DNA of 51,310 nucleotides from Bondarzewia mesenterica (GCA_004802705.1 SGPL01000212.1:774-52083); one strand, 5' to 3'. Shown: positions 22,701 through 34,539, counted from the first letter of the stretch. Notes: generated by a model not told the origin, from the letters alone. Made by a program: numbers and translations.

Positions 22701-23640
22701 TGATTCGTGTTATATATGGCATTTGCTCACCTTGCCAAAGATAGTCAAGACAGCCTGTGATCAATCTGTTCAACGTCCGCACGACATGCAACCATAACAG
22801 ACAAGGTCAGGAAAAATGGCGAAATTGTGTCTTGGGCCAATTTGTATGCGTGGATAACTGCGAAGACTCGGAAGACGCTTCAGTTGGTCGGTATGGATAT
22901 TTGAAACCATACTGAGCGTAGCTATGGCAAGCCGGAAGCAGTACAGTTATTCTCTCCAACTTCTTTACCTTACAATCTTTATAGAAGACGAGGGGTGGTT
23001 CTGTCCAGTTACGGCGTTAAAAGACGACAGTTCAGAGAAGAGAATCCTGAAGCATGAAGGTTGACGTATGCGGCTTCCCGAGGGAGACGGCTCGTTCTGA
23101 GATTGTGACTTGGATGATACTGGTACAGAAAGAAATGGATTACAGCAAGCCACCGTCAAGCATTGTCAGTCGCGTCGCATAGAACAAGAAATCTGTAAAC
23201 CTCACGAGAAGTATTCAAGGGCTGAGATATGCGATGAACAACAGACGCTGATGGTTACCTGCGCTGATCTCTGTAGGGTGCACGTGATGAACATATCCTC
23301 CACATTCCAATGTCAACTTCATGAGAATGTCAAGAAATCAAGGCGGACGCGTGCATCAGGCAGTAGAATCCAATATGTAGCATTTCACCGGAGCGTCGCG
23401 GACCGAATAAGCAAGAAGACAAATATTACCAGCATCAACCTCGACTTTCGTTGCCCATGCCACGAATCGCACACGTGAATCTGTAGTAGATCTCCCCAAT
23501 ATCGCGAACCATCCGATGTAGAGTTTTAAAAACTCGACAGACCTATCCACACCCCGAGAATTCCACAGATCCAATCTGAATAAACATTCGCATCTATCTT
23601 GATATTCGCCCCAAAGAAAGATAAGTGACTTGACAAACCT
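22701..23640. other. Intergenic, no gene seen
   Basis: Only short frames without motifs. Confidence 0.5.
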
Positions 23641-25077
23641 TTAACCATCCACTGAAACAGCCAAGCCCTCTTCAACGCAACGCCCAAGTCGCGCGAAGGC
23701 ATCCGGAGCGTGCAGACGCATCATTTCCCAGAAGTACTTGGACAAGGTCAGCTTCTCCAACCGTCTGACGGAAGGTGCAGCGACATTCCATCGCGACTCC
23801 ACCATCCGCGCGAGCGCCTCCGCGTGTGCGATCAGCCCGAGATCCCGGTGCACGTCCTTGACACCATATGGGAGGCCTGTGATCTTGATCTCCTTCAACT
23901 TTGTATTCTGTCCTTTGACCAACGTGCCATCGGCCGCGAAGCCGAGCGCGAGGGCATCGAGGTACGTCGGGTCCATGGTTCGTGCTGTTAAACCGTTCGA
24001 TATCCATCGAATGTGCAGACGGAAAAGGTTGGGCAGGGTGCGCAGCATACAGAAATACGCATCTCGGCTTAGTCGGATGTTCGCTCCGAGCTTGAGATCT
24101 TCAAGAGACGATGACAGGCGGGACAGGAAGGGAATAACTTGGGGGAAGATGGACATGATGAGTTCCAGACTTCGCAGGTTGGAGGGCTGGAGATATGTGT
24201 ATAATATCTCTGTGATGCGGCTGTCGGAGCACTGGATCGATAGGTGCTGCAAATTCAGGAAGGTGAGAGCGTGACCGTCGAATGCGGACGTTGGATAGAT
24301 GGCACCAGATGGACGAGTTGAGAAGTATATAATTGTCAAAGAGGTCAAGCGTCCGCATTGGCGTAGAACATCCAGGAGACGAGGCAAATCAAAGGCCTCA
24401 AACTGCTTCGCGTCTAGCACGTCTTGACGAAGCGACAGATGCTTCAGCTGTGACCATGGAAACTCCCGACGCGTAGTCTGGGGCGATTCAATCGTCACGT
24501 CTTCCAGACGAGGAGCGGCTTGGAAGAATGAAAAGATCGGCGAGTCGGGGGGGATGATATGTTGATAATCCAATATTAATTTTTGGAGGAGCAGAGCAGC
24601 CTGATTTGTAAAGCTTGCCGAACTGTGCAACGAAGAAGCCACCCAGGAGATTGTTAGTTCGATCTCTTTCCAGCGGTGGGCATGCTGGAATAGCAGATTC
24701 ACATAGCGATCAGCGATATGAGAGTTGCCGTTTAGAAAGCAGATGAGGGGGACGTCCTGTGAGCGCTCAACCCGTTGCTGGAAGGCGGAGAAGCGAGATG
24801 CGTCGTACGTGTGAAATACCAATGGCATTGGCTCCCCGTCCAAGCAATCGAAATCAGGGTCGAGAAATGTATCCAGGTTGGCGTGGAAGTACGACCAGAG
24901 AGAAGGTGTGGCGAGAACAATGTCGCGCCAACGACGACAAACGCTCATCAGGACGGTGGGGAATCCGTTAGCGGGGTAGATCGATGGAGGCATATCACTG
25001 TTGTAAAGACAAGCCATAAAGATTAAGCCAAGGATTTCAGTGGGACAACGCGGGGAGTCGAATGTAATGCCTGGCAT
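23641..25077 (-). CDS. F-box-like protein
   Basis: One uninterrupted frame of 478 residues from ATG at 25077. The N terminus carries an F-box pattern: 'PTEILGLIFMACL' then 'SVCRRWRDIVLATPSLWSYF' at residues about 12-64. The rest is a run of leucine-rich, repeat-like segments such as 'LEDVTIESP' and 'LQHLSIQCS', typical of the large basidiomycete F-box families. Such proteins recruit targets to SCF ubiquitin ligases through Skp1; the target is unknown. A short upstream exon cannot be excluded, but the F-box needs none. Confidence 0.85.
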   Translation of the reverse strand: MPGITFDSPRCPTEILGLIFMACLYNSDMPPSIYPANGFPTVLMSVCRRWRDIVLATPSLWSYFHANLDTFLDPDFDCLDGEPMPLVFHTYDASRFSAFQQRVERSQDVPLICFLNGNSHIADRYVNLLFQHAHRWKEIELTISWVASSLHSSASFTNQAALLLQKLILDYQHIIPPDSPIFSFFQAAPRLEDVTIESPQTTRREFPWSQLKHLSLRQDVLDAKQFEAFDLPRLLDVLRQCGRLTSLTIIYFSTRPSGAIYPTSAFDGHALTFLNLQHLSIQCSDSRITEILYTYLQPSNLRSLELIMSIFPQVIPFLSRLSSSLEDLKLGANIRLSRDAYFCMLRTLPNLFRLHIRWISNGLTARTMDPTYLDALALGFAADGTLVKGQNTKLKEIKITGLPYGVKDVHRDLGLIAHAEALARMVESRWNVAAPSVRRLEKLTLSKYFWEMMRLHAPDAFARLGRCVEEGLAVSVDG

Positions 25078-26930
25078 TGTCTACTTTTGTGTTCGTTCAC
25101 TCAGCAACAAGATATACTTGAATGTCAGTAGCAAGTACTCACAAAGGCAAAGGTGACGAGGACGTCTGCATAGATGTATTACCGGCCGCGGTAAGGGATC
25201 TAGTCGTCGAAGAGAAGGAAGAGACTCACATATACTGCACTGTGGACTTGCAATTTTCAAGCGAACGCTGATCACACACGGGGCGCAGTCACCATGAATG
25301 ATCCTGGAGCAGACTTCGCACAAGATACCTTATGTGAATCAATCACACCGAAGTTGTTGCGTGCAACTTGAAGCGCGCGTGCGATTATTGTTCTGAGACT
25401 CAAGAGTATTTGAGAAGATTTGAGATCGCGACCGGCGGTGATCGCAGAAGGGCTTTTGAAAGTAAGCACTACACAGACACGATCTTAGTTGCGATGTCAA
25501 CGCAAAGGGTTAGTGGAGATGGTGCAGTTTTGAGGGTTTGGTGAAGGCAGGGCTCGCCGCTCAAGTAATGTGCTGCAAAGAAACGGCCTCGCTGACTGCC
25601 AACTGACTGCCAATTAATGGCGGAGATGATCTCACCATTTTTTGGTCCGCATCGGGACCAATTATCGTTGCCTTTTCGATTCTTGACGCGAATCTGACTA
25701 TATGAAGGTTAGGCTGCTAGGATTTCCTGTTTGATCGCAGGGCGTTCTGCCTCACGCACTCTCCATAGTGCATGCTTATAAGAGCTTACCATTCTATGTA
25801 AATGTCTCAGTCGAACAGGGCGGGGATTCTCCAAATTGGGGAGGAAGTGTTACTATAGGTGAGTATAACAATTGTCTTCTGTGTGAGGCCTGCAGAGGAG
25901 ACTAAGGTGAGGGCGAGCATCCCTTTGCTACTTTCTGGAAATCTGACACTTCTGCGTAATACCATTGGAGTCTGTGGTCTGGACTTTGGCGGATACCGCG
26001 TTCGGCTGTACACGTACTTACCGAGTCTGCACGCACATTGCTGAACATTGCTTCCAGTGTTCTCAATATAATGCAGTCGGGAGCGGCTCGAAGCTCAGCA
26101 CCCACATTCTCGCTTCTATCTCATGCTGTTATCTGACATGTACATTTCAAGGAGCATCACACACCGGATCGCTGCGCTCGACAGAATAGAACTTCTTGTT
26201 TGCGTAGGCAGACTCGAAAGATATTCTCAAGTCCTCGCTCTTCTTCGCTATCGATGTCGCGCAGCTAATCAGCATTGAATGGAAATCCGCTGCATGACAG
26301 ACAATTTGTTTCCCATGACCAGATGTACCTTCGTACGCAGTCGCGTCTCGTTAAGCGCTCAACGACTATTTGGGCCTGAACCCGAAATCGATGAAGTGTA
26401 AGTGCATGCGCCAGTGATGCTGAGTGGATTCAAACCGAAAACTCCCCGATGCTGGCGCGATCGTACTGACTGGAGCGTGTCTTGGGGCTGGGAGCAGGGT
26501 CAGGCGGGAAAGAGCTTAGCGCCTTAGTATTGAGACCAACAGTAAGAACTCGATGCCATGCTGTTATATGATATGTGAGTATTCACACGTTGACTACTTG
26601 CTCAGAGGTTGACCTACCAGCAACGCAGTCTGAGTTGGAGCTGGAGTGCTCCGGAAGTTCACATTGCCTCGCGGTGTTATTTTTATTTGGAGGTCGCTTG
26701 CCCGCGTCGTCCGTCCGATCCAATCCACCATCCGCGCGGGCAAGCCAATATTCGAAATTTCAGTTTATGCCTGGACCCACAATCCCCACCCTTGGTCCAT
26801 ATCCCCGCAGTCCGTTCATCCTGCGCAGCGCGCAGTGCACCCCATGTACATACTCATGCAATCGATGACCAATAANGCCTCCTAAACGCCTCGAAAATCT
26901 TTGCTTCGCGATTACGCAGTTCTAGTGAAG
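25078..26930. other. Intergenic region between F-box and Argonaute genes
   Basis: About 1.85 kb with no supported gene. The two genes are divergent, so both promoters lie here. Splice-like GTGAGT sites occur at about 25859 and 26574 but do not link recognisable exons. Confidence 0.4.
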
Positions 26931-26940
26931 TATTTATATA
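26931..26940 (+). promoter_or_regulatory. TATA-like box of the Argonaute gene
   Basis: TATTTATATA, about 112 bp upstream of the ATG at 27052, followed by a pyrimidine-rich leader. Confidence 0.45.
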
Positions 26941-27051
26941 CTGTCCTTTGCACCTTGGGACGTNGGTCGAGTCTGTCTGTCTGGTCCGGTGCGTTCTTGA
27001 AAAACCTTTTGACCTCTTTTTGCAGTCCAGTTCTGTATTCGTTGTATTTCT

Positions 27052-30000
27052 ATGCCTCCTCGCGTTGCACCCGGCTCTGATAGAGGGAGGGGAATGAGTG
27101 GGGGCGAAGGTCGGGGACGCGGCGGTGGACGTGGCGGTGGACATGGAGAAGGCGGTGGCGGAGATCGTGGCCGAGGACGGGGAGAAGGTGGTGGCGGAAA
27201 TCGTGGCAGAGGACGGGGAGAAGGCGGCGGTGGAGATCGTGGCAGAGGACGTGGAGAAGCCGGACGCGGAGATCGCGGCAGAGGACGAGGCGGAGGGGAT
27301 CGCGGTTCTAGTGGCCATCGCGGAGGTGGGTCCAGTAGCAGAGCCTCTCCCCGAGGCATTGGCACTTCGTCGTCGTCTCCTGCACCAGGCGGTGGAGGTG
27401 GACTTGCATTGCAGCTCCCCGCCCACGTCGAGGCCATTGGAGTCAAGCGACCTAGCTATGGTAATTCGGGGCGCCCAATACAGATTTTGACGAACCATTT
27501 TGAGACTACCATCCCCCCAAAAATGATTCATCATTATGATGGTGTGTTGTTCTTTTCCTTTGTCTGCGGATCTCATTGTTGACTCGGCTGGTCGGTCTGC
27601 TTATGACACAGTCAGTGAGTAGCTTTTATTCCCCGTTCTCTACAATCACAATGAATTGATCTTACACGACACATGGAAGTCATCGATGGCGGCGCGGAGC
27701 TGAAGCTTCCCATGCGCGCCACATTCGAGATCATTCAGCGCCTCCAGTGCGATATCGAGCCCAACTTGTTCACACCTCGTGGTGTGTACGACGGGAGGAA
27801 GAACTTTTTTTGCGCCAGGCCGGTTGGGTTTTGGAGAAGGCGCTGAAGTGGGTCTATTGATTTCTTTTAAATTACCATTTTCCGGACGTTTCGATTTCAT
27901 TCAACTGCGGTGTTTTGTACTTGACGACCTGTGTACGTCGCAGGATATTAGCTGACGATCGCTTTCTAGTTCGATATAACACTTTCTGACGACCCGCCCG
28001 CTCAAGCTTCTGTGGGACAACAGCAGGCTCAATCTCAACCTCAATCCCAACGACGAACGAGGCGGGGCCCTAAAGTCTTCAAAATCATAATCAGCCATGT
28101 GGCTGAGATCAATCCCGAGTGCGTTTGCCAATCCATCATCTGATTTATTCTCTGGCATCCCCACATCGTGTCTCTATTGTCCTTTATTTGTGATTCATTA
28201 GCGATTCGAAATGTGGTGAAAGAGTCGGATGTATGTGTGCTGATTGATATGCTTATATCAGGGTTCTTTCACGCTTTCTGAATGGACAACAGTCCAATGA
28301 CAATGACGTCCTAACAGCCATAACGGTCTGTCAGTCTCTGTTTGGATTGTACTTAACTTGACCTCCTCCTCCGTCCTGCGCAGGCTCTTAACGTTGCCGT
28401 TCGCATGCAGCCATCCCTCAATTATCCTTTCAACGTCCGCTCGTTCTATACTCCTGCCGAGACCCGCCCGATTGGCGCTGGAATCGTCCTCTGGCGGGGC
28501 TATTTCCAGTCCGTCCGCCCCTCTCCCACGAGAATGTTAATCAATGTTGATATTTCCACCGGCGCGATGTACAAACCTGGCCCGCTCCTCGATTTATGCC
28601 TTGAAGTCCTGGATCCGCCTCCTAACAGAAGAAGACCAGACGTGATAGCTCCGCGGAGGGGCCTTCCAGACAGAGAGCGAATACGCGTCGGGAGGTTTGT
28701 TGAGGGTATCAGGGTCGTGAATGCTTACCGTGCTGCTGTTGATAGTGGCTCGGGTAGGCAGAAGCCGCGGACAGTGAGGCGGTTATCCAAGCTTGGAGCG
28801 CGAGACTGCGAGTTTGAGATGGATCAGGTGGGAGGCGAAACAAGGAGGATTTCCGTCGCGGAATATTTCAGGGACATTTTGAATCGTCCGTTGCAGTTTC
28901 CAGATGTCCTCTGTGCCGAGGTGCGTCAGAGGGCTCTGTTCTTCTCTTCTCACTGTTAGGAGGTCATCTCACCGACTGAATGCTAATTATTACATTTCAT
29001 GTCAGCTGAGCACGAAAGCTTTGGTGCCACTCGAGCTCTTAGAAGTCATGCCTGGGCAGATCATCAAGAAGCAGATCCCGTCCGACAAGACAGCGGCGGT
29101 CCTGGATTTCTCCAAAAAGGATCCAACGGAGAGGATGCGGAGCATCCAGGAGGGGCTCAACGTGTGTCCCCCTCTTCATTTACTCTATCCCTTGCCTTGT
29201 AGTTTAGATGTATTACTGTGCTGATATCGTGGTTAGGTCCTCGCCTACGGACAATCAGAGTACATGCGGACATTCGGAATGGAGGTGTCGCCCGAGCCCC
29301 TTAGTATACAGGCTCGGGTGCTGGAGCCCCCGCTGCTGAAGTATGGGGCCACCGGCAAACAGTTGACCATTGTGCGTCTTTCCGCTTGACCCACGCCTTC
29401 TTTCATGCTCTTGTTCACATTTCTCATCGTTACGCTAAATGTTGTCAACTTCACGCACGGTTAGCAACCAAGCAATGGGGCATGGAACATGCGAGTCTCG
29501 ATCATTTGTCTCTCCTAAATGCATGATCTGATGCGGCACGATCACCGTAGGATCGACAAGAAATTCTACCAGTCGTGCGCTCCCATTCAAGAATGGGTCG
29601 TCGTCATCTTCGAGCGTAACCAAAGGTTCAATGAGCAAGCTGTGGATATGATGGTGAGGGGCGTTATGGACGCGTGCACGGCCGTTGGTGTGTTGCATCA
29701 ACAAATTCACCGATTACGGATTTGGCGTTCCTGATTTCTTTCGGTTCTTGATGTGTTCAGGGATTGCCCTCACGAAGGGTCCCGCGGTTGTGCGGTGGAG
29801 CAATGGGCAGGGCCGAATTGGGCAGGTGCGATCTCCTTCTTCTCGCTATATATACTAAACCGAGTTTCGTTTCTCGTTCCAAAATTTTGATGGTCTTCTC
29901 AGCAACTGCTTGATGCATGTGAAGAATGCTTTAACAAGACAAAGATCGCGGTCCCCAGCTTGATCGTCGTCGTCCTCCCTGATGGCGCGAACGATATATA

Positions 30001-31735
30001 CAGTGCGGTCAAGCAGTGCGTCTTCTCTCGTTTTTGACCAACGAACTAAAACAAATACATCACATCCATCGCGCGGATTCGTCAAAAAGCTTCGGAGATA
30101 TAACGGTAATGCTTCCAAAATTAACATTAACTGGATGCTTGTTCAATGCTAAATATAAACAAATTCACCATGGAACAGAATGGTGTCGTGACGCAGTGCA
30201 TGAAATCGAACAAGTGTTACAGGGCAAAACAACAATATTTTGCGAACGTCGCCCTAAAGTAAGCCGTACATCTCCGTAGCTTGCCTCCTGTCCTTTCTTT
30301 AATTCACCTCTGCTGTACTTTGAGTCCCTACTTATGGCGACGTTCTCAGGATCAATGTTAAGTTGGGCGGGATCAACGTCATTCCAGACCCTCGATATGC
30401 ATCGATTTTGGCGGATCCGAGCAATCCGACAATTGTAATGGGTGCGCCGTATGACCCATCTGATCTTTCGCTGCACACACTGATTTGTTTTCTTTTTTGG
30501 CTATTGTACACCATGACCAGGTGTGGATGCAATGCATCCTCCGCCGGGCAGTGCAGAAGGCCGGCCGTCTTATGCCGCTCTTGTTTCGAGTGTGGACAGC
30601 AATACGTCTAAGTACATTGCGACAATTCGGGCCCAAAAGAGCCGAGAGGACATCATCGAGGATTTACAGAATATGGTCCAGGTCTGTCCGAATTGTGTTC
30701 ATGAGACTCGATGGATCAGGAATCTGATCATTCCTTTCTTTTTATTTCCTCTCACCATTAGCATGTATTGGAGAAGTATTTGCTGTATAGGACAAACATT
30801 GAAAAGAAGAGAGGTGAGGCGCCCAAGCGAATCATTTTCTATCGCGGTATGTGCGAGTTGTCATTCTCCTGATTGAAGATGTTGATGTTGATCGACCGAT
30901 GTTGCAGATGGCATTTCTGAAGGCAGGTTCAGAGAAGTTATGGAACGAGGTGAGCTCCCAAATTTGTCCAGAGGAGTGGATATTATTGACTATGTCGACA
31001 GAGGTAGAAGTGATTCAGAGTAGGCACAGTCTCCTTACACCTGAATCAAAATACTGATCAAAAGGTTTTGGGAGCAGAGGCTTGCAGGGCATTAAAATTG
31101 TCGCCCAAAATCACATTCGTCGTCGTGGGCAAGCGGCACCACGTCCGCTTTTTTCCTAGGAACAATCGAGATGCCGACAGAAGCGGGAATTGCCCCGCTG
31201 GTACCGTTGTCGACCGGGACGTCACCAGTCCCGTTGAGTTCGATTACTATCTGCAGAGCCATGGCGGCTTGCTTGGGACAAGTCGGTCTTCGCACTACAA
31301 CGTGCTGTATGATGACAATGAATTCACGTGAGCACCTTTCTGTTCTCATCTTCTTCCATTTCCCTTCTCAATTCCCTGATATTTTTGTTCATCTCAGGCC
31401 GGATGGGTTACAGGCACTCTCGTTCGCATTATGCCATGTGTACGCCCGCTGCACGCGTTCGGTTTCAATCCCGGCGCCTGTTTACTGTTCGTGTACATGT
31501 CCTCCTTTCTGATTCGTACACTGATGCAACCTTCGACTGAATTTTCGCAGATGCTGACATTGTCTGTGCCCGCGCAAAACACCACTATGACCCCGACTCA
31601 GGAATCTTGGACACATCGTTCTCTGAGACAGCCACCAACGTCGGGTCTGAACAACGGCAGCAGGTGATGGACAGGTACACGACTGGATTCAAGCAGTTGC
31701 ATGAGTATATCCAGCGATTGATGTATTTCTGCTGA
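27052..31735 (+). CDS. Argonaute protein with RGG-rich N terminus
   Basis: Small-RNA-guided silencing protein. Exons inferred by phase and homology: 27052-27541, 27612-27614, 27680-27847, 27970-28118, 28262-28325, 28384-28920, 29006-29161, 29237-29371, 29465-29490, 29551-29687, 29761-29825, 29903-30015, 30090-30105, 30179-30258, 30350-30441, 30521-30681, 30762-30846, 30908-30949, 31065-31327, 31398-31486, 31552-31735; about 1010 residues. Order: Gly/Arg repeats (residues about 10-85), N domain ('YDGRKNFF'), PAZ (exons 6-7), linker 'NGAWNM', MID ('[18 protein letters not shown]') and PIWI. PIWI shows '[10 protein letters not shown]', 'SREDIIEDL', '[13 protein letters not shown]', '[13 protein letters not shown]' and '[10 protein letters not shown]', giving D, D (E just before), D and D at tetrad positions. 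Open problems: one extra T in the T7 run near 27805, a GC-AG intron at 29491, and an out-of-phase junction after 30949. I think the gene is real; the breaks may be sequencing errors. Confidence 0.88.
27148..27294 (+). repeat. 36-bp tandem repeat encoding RGG-rich units
   Basis: About four imperfect 36-bp units based on GGAGAAGGCGGTGGCGGAGA, each coding a 12-residue unit of the type [12 protein letters not shown]. They form most of the Argonaute's basic tail, a likely methylation and RNA-binding segment. Confidence 0.8.
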
Positions 31736-32560
31736 ATGTGCCTGGACTTATCGACGCGACATCACCGTAGGACATCATTCTCAATCGTCGCATTCAATTT
31801 TGGTTAACGTTTTCGAATTCGCTATGTTACCATGTTGTCATGATCTGGAAAGATACTGAAATCAAGATATGCCATTCCAGGAATCTGTCACTGAATTCTG
31901 CTGCTCAAGGTCAATATGGACGAGGTGTGGCGTATCTGAAGCTAGATAGTGAGGCATGTGGGCATGTGGGCCATTTGTAACTCGCATGATTTGCTATCTG
32001 ATTGGAACTAATGCGGTCAAGTACGTACTATCAGCATATTGATCGCTAGTTTCGGCTGGAATTCTCCGCGATCTTCTGAGTTTTATGGAAAGGCGATGCT
32101 CATGCAGTCAGCAGTCACAGGCAGTCACTCATGGTCCATGAAGTTCCACAGCTAGGACAGGCAGAATTGGTAAGTGCGTTTGTGGGTTTCCTTTGCATTT
32201 TCAATCCTCTTCCTCACCGTCTGAGTCGTCTCAAGCCTCTGCGTGCTTACCGAGCTCCAGGACATTCAGTAAGTAACCCGATTGCTCCATCCGAGTCGTA
32301 GACGGCTTCAGTCCGCAGCCTTTCCTTCAGACATCCGACTGAACGGTTTCGGAATGAGGATTGGACACGTTGCGATCCTGGAGCGCCTGCTGTGGCCGTG
32401 TGACCTTTGCATTCAGCACTGCGCCTGAAGATCTTTGTAACTTACAAGATACTGATACAACAGAATTCCGGGTGACACGCCCCTGCAATGAGGGTTGATT
32501 ACGTCGCTGGGCGGTGGGGACCTTACTAAACAGTCGCTATTCTTGTCGATTGCGCTGCGA
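31736..32560. other. Intergenic between Argonaute and amine oxidase
   Basis: No supported gene. A TAAG-type donor context near 32170 hints at a non-coding exon, but nothing connects. Confidence 0.4.
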
Positions 32561-32570
32561 TTTATATACC
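32561..32570 (+). promoter_or_regulatory. TATA-like box of the amine oxidase gene
   Basis: TTTATATACC, about 255 bp upstream of the chosen ATG. The distance leaves room for a long leader or for an upstream in-frame start. Confidence 0.4.
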
Positions 32571-32820
32571 ACGTCAAAAGGTATCCGCAGGAAAGCAGCC
32601 TTAACCTTCGAGCGGTGAGAACGTGCGTGATATCTATTCCTATTCCTTCAATCACGCTGACAAGGATTTCATCTCTCAAGTGAATCAAGGTTCGACTTAT
32701 CTAAACACCCAGTCATCAACAGAGCTGCCAGCATCGCTTCGTTTTACCATTGTTCGTGGGCATTTATGTGTGTATCTCGAATTGCACATAACATCTGTCA
32801 TTCCTGAAATCGCTATCAGC

Positions 32821-34539
32821 ATGGATCGCGACGTTGGTTCCAGTGACAAGGCTTGGGTACCTTTCAAAGTGGGCGTCGTTGGTGGCGGAATGGCCGGTCT
32901 CTACGCAGCTTTTCTCCTCAATGAGAAGGGCCACAACGTTCACGTTTTCGAGGCGAGCAATCGGATCGGCGGTCGTATTTTTACTCATCATTTCTCTACG
33001 GAGAAGAACCAGTATTTCGAGGCTGGCGCCATGCGTATTCCCAATTCTTCTTTCCAGGCAGTCTTATTCCAACTCATCGACCAACTCAATAAGCATCCCA
33101 GTCTTCCGGACGATAAAAAGATCCATCTCATCAAGTACGTTCTGAATAGTCGGGGAAATCTTCTCCGCATCAACGGCCAGACGCAAGATGGACGGGATGT
33201 CGGAAATACGACACCTGCTGACATCAATTGGAAGGTCCCAGATGAGTACAAAAACCAGACGGCGGGTTCTTTGCTCACAAGCGTGCTCGACCCCCTCGTA
33301 CAACCTCTTCTCGAAGATTTTGACCAAGGGTTCAAAGATCTCCTAAAATTCGACGACTTCTCATTCCGTTTTTATCTCAAATCTGTATCCCGGTGGCCTG
33401 TCAGGGTCATCGACTTTGTGGAGACCGTCTGCTCTCAGACAAATCAGTTCGCGCTCAGCGTTACCGAACTCGTCATGCAGAACCTCGATTTCGGGATTCA
33501 GGAGTGGTTTACTATTGCCAATGGGATGGACCGGCTGCCGCAAGCCTTGGCTCACATCTTAGGGTACGACAAAATTACATTCGGGGCTCGCGTCACAGGC
33601 ATCCACTTGGAGAGGGGGAAGAAGGGGAAGAAAAATGCGGTAATTGTCGCGGACGGCTATAACGGCACGATTAAAGGGCGCTTTGATCAGGTCATCCTCG
33701 CCATCCCCCCTGCCGCCTTGAAGATGCTGGTCGATCGTCCCCTCTGGAGCCCCGATAAGGAGATGGCCATTAGGTCTATGCACTTCGAGTCTCTTTTCAA
33801 GATGGGCATGCGCTTCAAGAGGCGTTTCTGGGAGCTGGAGAGTCCCACCACCAAGGGTGGCCAGTCGACAACGGACCTCCCTATTCGATGGATCGTCTAC
33901 CCGTCCAATGGGATTGGTGATGAAGGGCCGGGCGTCTTGCTAATCTACTCCTGGATGACCGATTCACAGACATGGCTTCCCCTCTCCGCTTTGGAACGCC
34001 GAAGCCTGGCACTCCACTGCCTGAATAAGGTGTACCCCAAATCCCGCGTATACGATCTACTCATGGAGACATTTGACGTCGCTTGGTCGACTCGCTCGGC
34101 AACAGGGGATGCCATGTTTCTACCCGGTCAGTTCGAGTCGCGCTTCGAGCCCGCTCGTGAACCTGAGGGTAATATCTACTTTGCCGGAGAGCATCTCTCC
34201 TATCACCACACCTGGGTCGCGGGTGCCCTTTTATCTGCCTCTTATGCAGTGGATCAGCTGGAGCTTAGGACGTTAACTGTCGTCCCTAGAGCTATGGACG
34301 AAGATCATACACCTTCTCCCGAGAATCCCGAGGAGAGCGAAAATAGTCATCTAGATCCAGATTTTACCTTCACGCCGAGACACATTCTTTTCCACGGCTT
34401 CCCTGACGACGATGTTGGTATGCATCCAGGATTGGGTGCACCTGTCATCAGGCCAAGGAGCTTGGGTGGTCAATACGGATTCCACCCTGTTGGACCGGAG
34501 GTCACATACTTGGCCGGTCCACAAAGTGGTCCGTTGTAA
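32821..34539 (+). CDS. Flavin amine oxidase, probable L-amino-acid oxidase
   Basis: Intronless frame of 572 residues. The FAD-binding motif 'VGVVGGGMAGLYAAFLL' begins near residue 19, followed by 'FEASNRIGGRI', the RxGGR-type signature of the monoamine oxidase family. The C-terminal flavin site is 'GNIYFAGEHLSYHHTWVAGA' near residue 450. These features fit fungal L-amino-acid oxidases, which release ammonia, hydrogen peroxide and a keto acid from amino acids; the substrate cannot be read. The frame stays open upstream to about 32623, but the start at 32821 (AGCATGGATC) places the FAD motif at the usual distance and is preferred. A 95-residue C-terminal tail ('GGQYGFHPVGPEV') extends past the family core. 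No signal peptide, so probably intracellular. Confidence 0.9.
   Translation: MDRDVGSSDKAWVPFKVGVVGGGMAGLYAAFLLNEKGHNVHVFEASNRIGGRIFTHHFSTEKNQYFEAGAMRIPNSSFQAVLFQLIDQLNKHPSLPDDKKIHLIKYVLNSRGNLLRINGQTQDGRDVGNTTPADINWKVPDEYKNQTAGSLLTSVLDPLVQPLLEDFDQGFKDLLKFDDFSFRFYLKSVSRWPVRVIDFVETVCSQTNQFALSVTELVMQNLDFGIQEWFTIANGMDRLPQALAHILGYDKITFGARVTGIHLERGKKGKKNAVIVADGYNGTIKGRFDQVILAIPPAALKMLVDRPLWSPDKEMAIRSMHFESLFKMGMRFKRRFWELESPTTKGGQSTTDLPIRWIVYPSNGIGDEGPGVLLIYSWMTDSQTWLPLSALERRSLALHCLNKVYPKSRVYDLLMETFDVAWSTRSATGDAMFLPGQFESRFEPAREPEGNIYFAGEHLSYHHTWVAGALLSASYAVDQLELRTLTVVPRAMDEDHTPSPENPEESENSHLDPDFTFTPRHILFHGFPDDDVGMHPGLGAPVIRPRSLGGQYGFHPVGPEVTYLAGPQSGPL

Noticed and set aside
26934..27446. Proline/Arg-rich and Ser/Ala-rich minus-strand frames
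   Set aside because: They are the complement of the Argonaute's Gly/Arg repeat and have no independent support.
27558..27611. Reading the first Argonaute exon on through '[13 protein letters not shown]'
   Set aside because: This runs into the intron; the conserved block resumes only after splicing.
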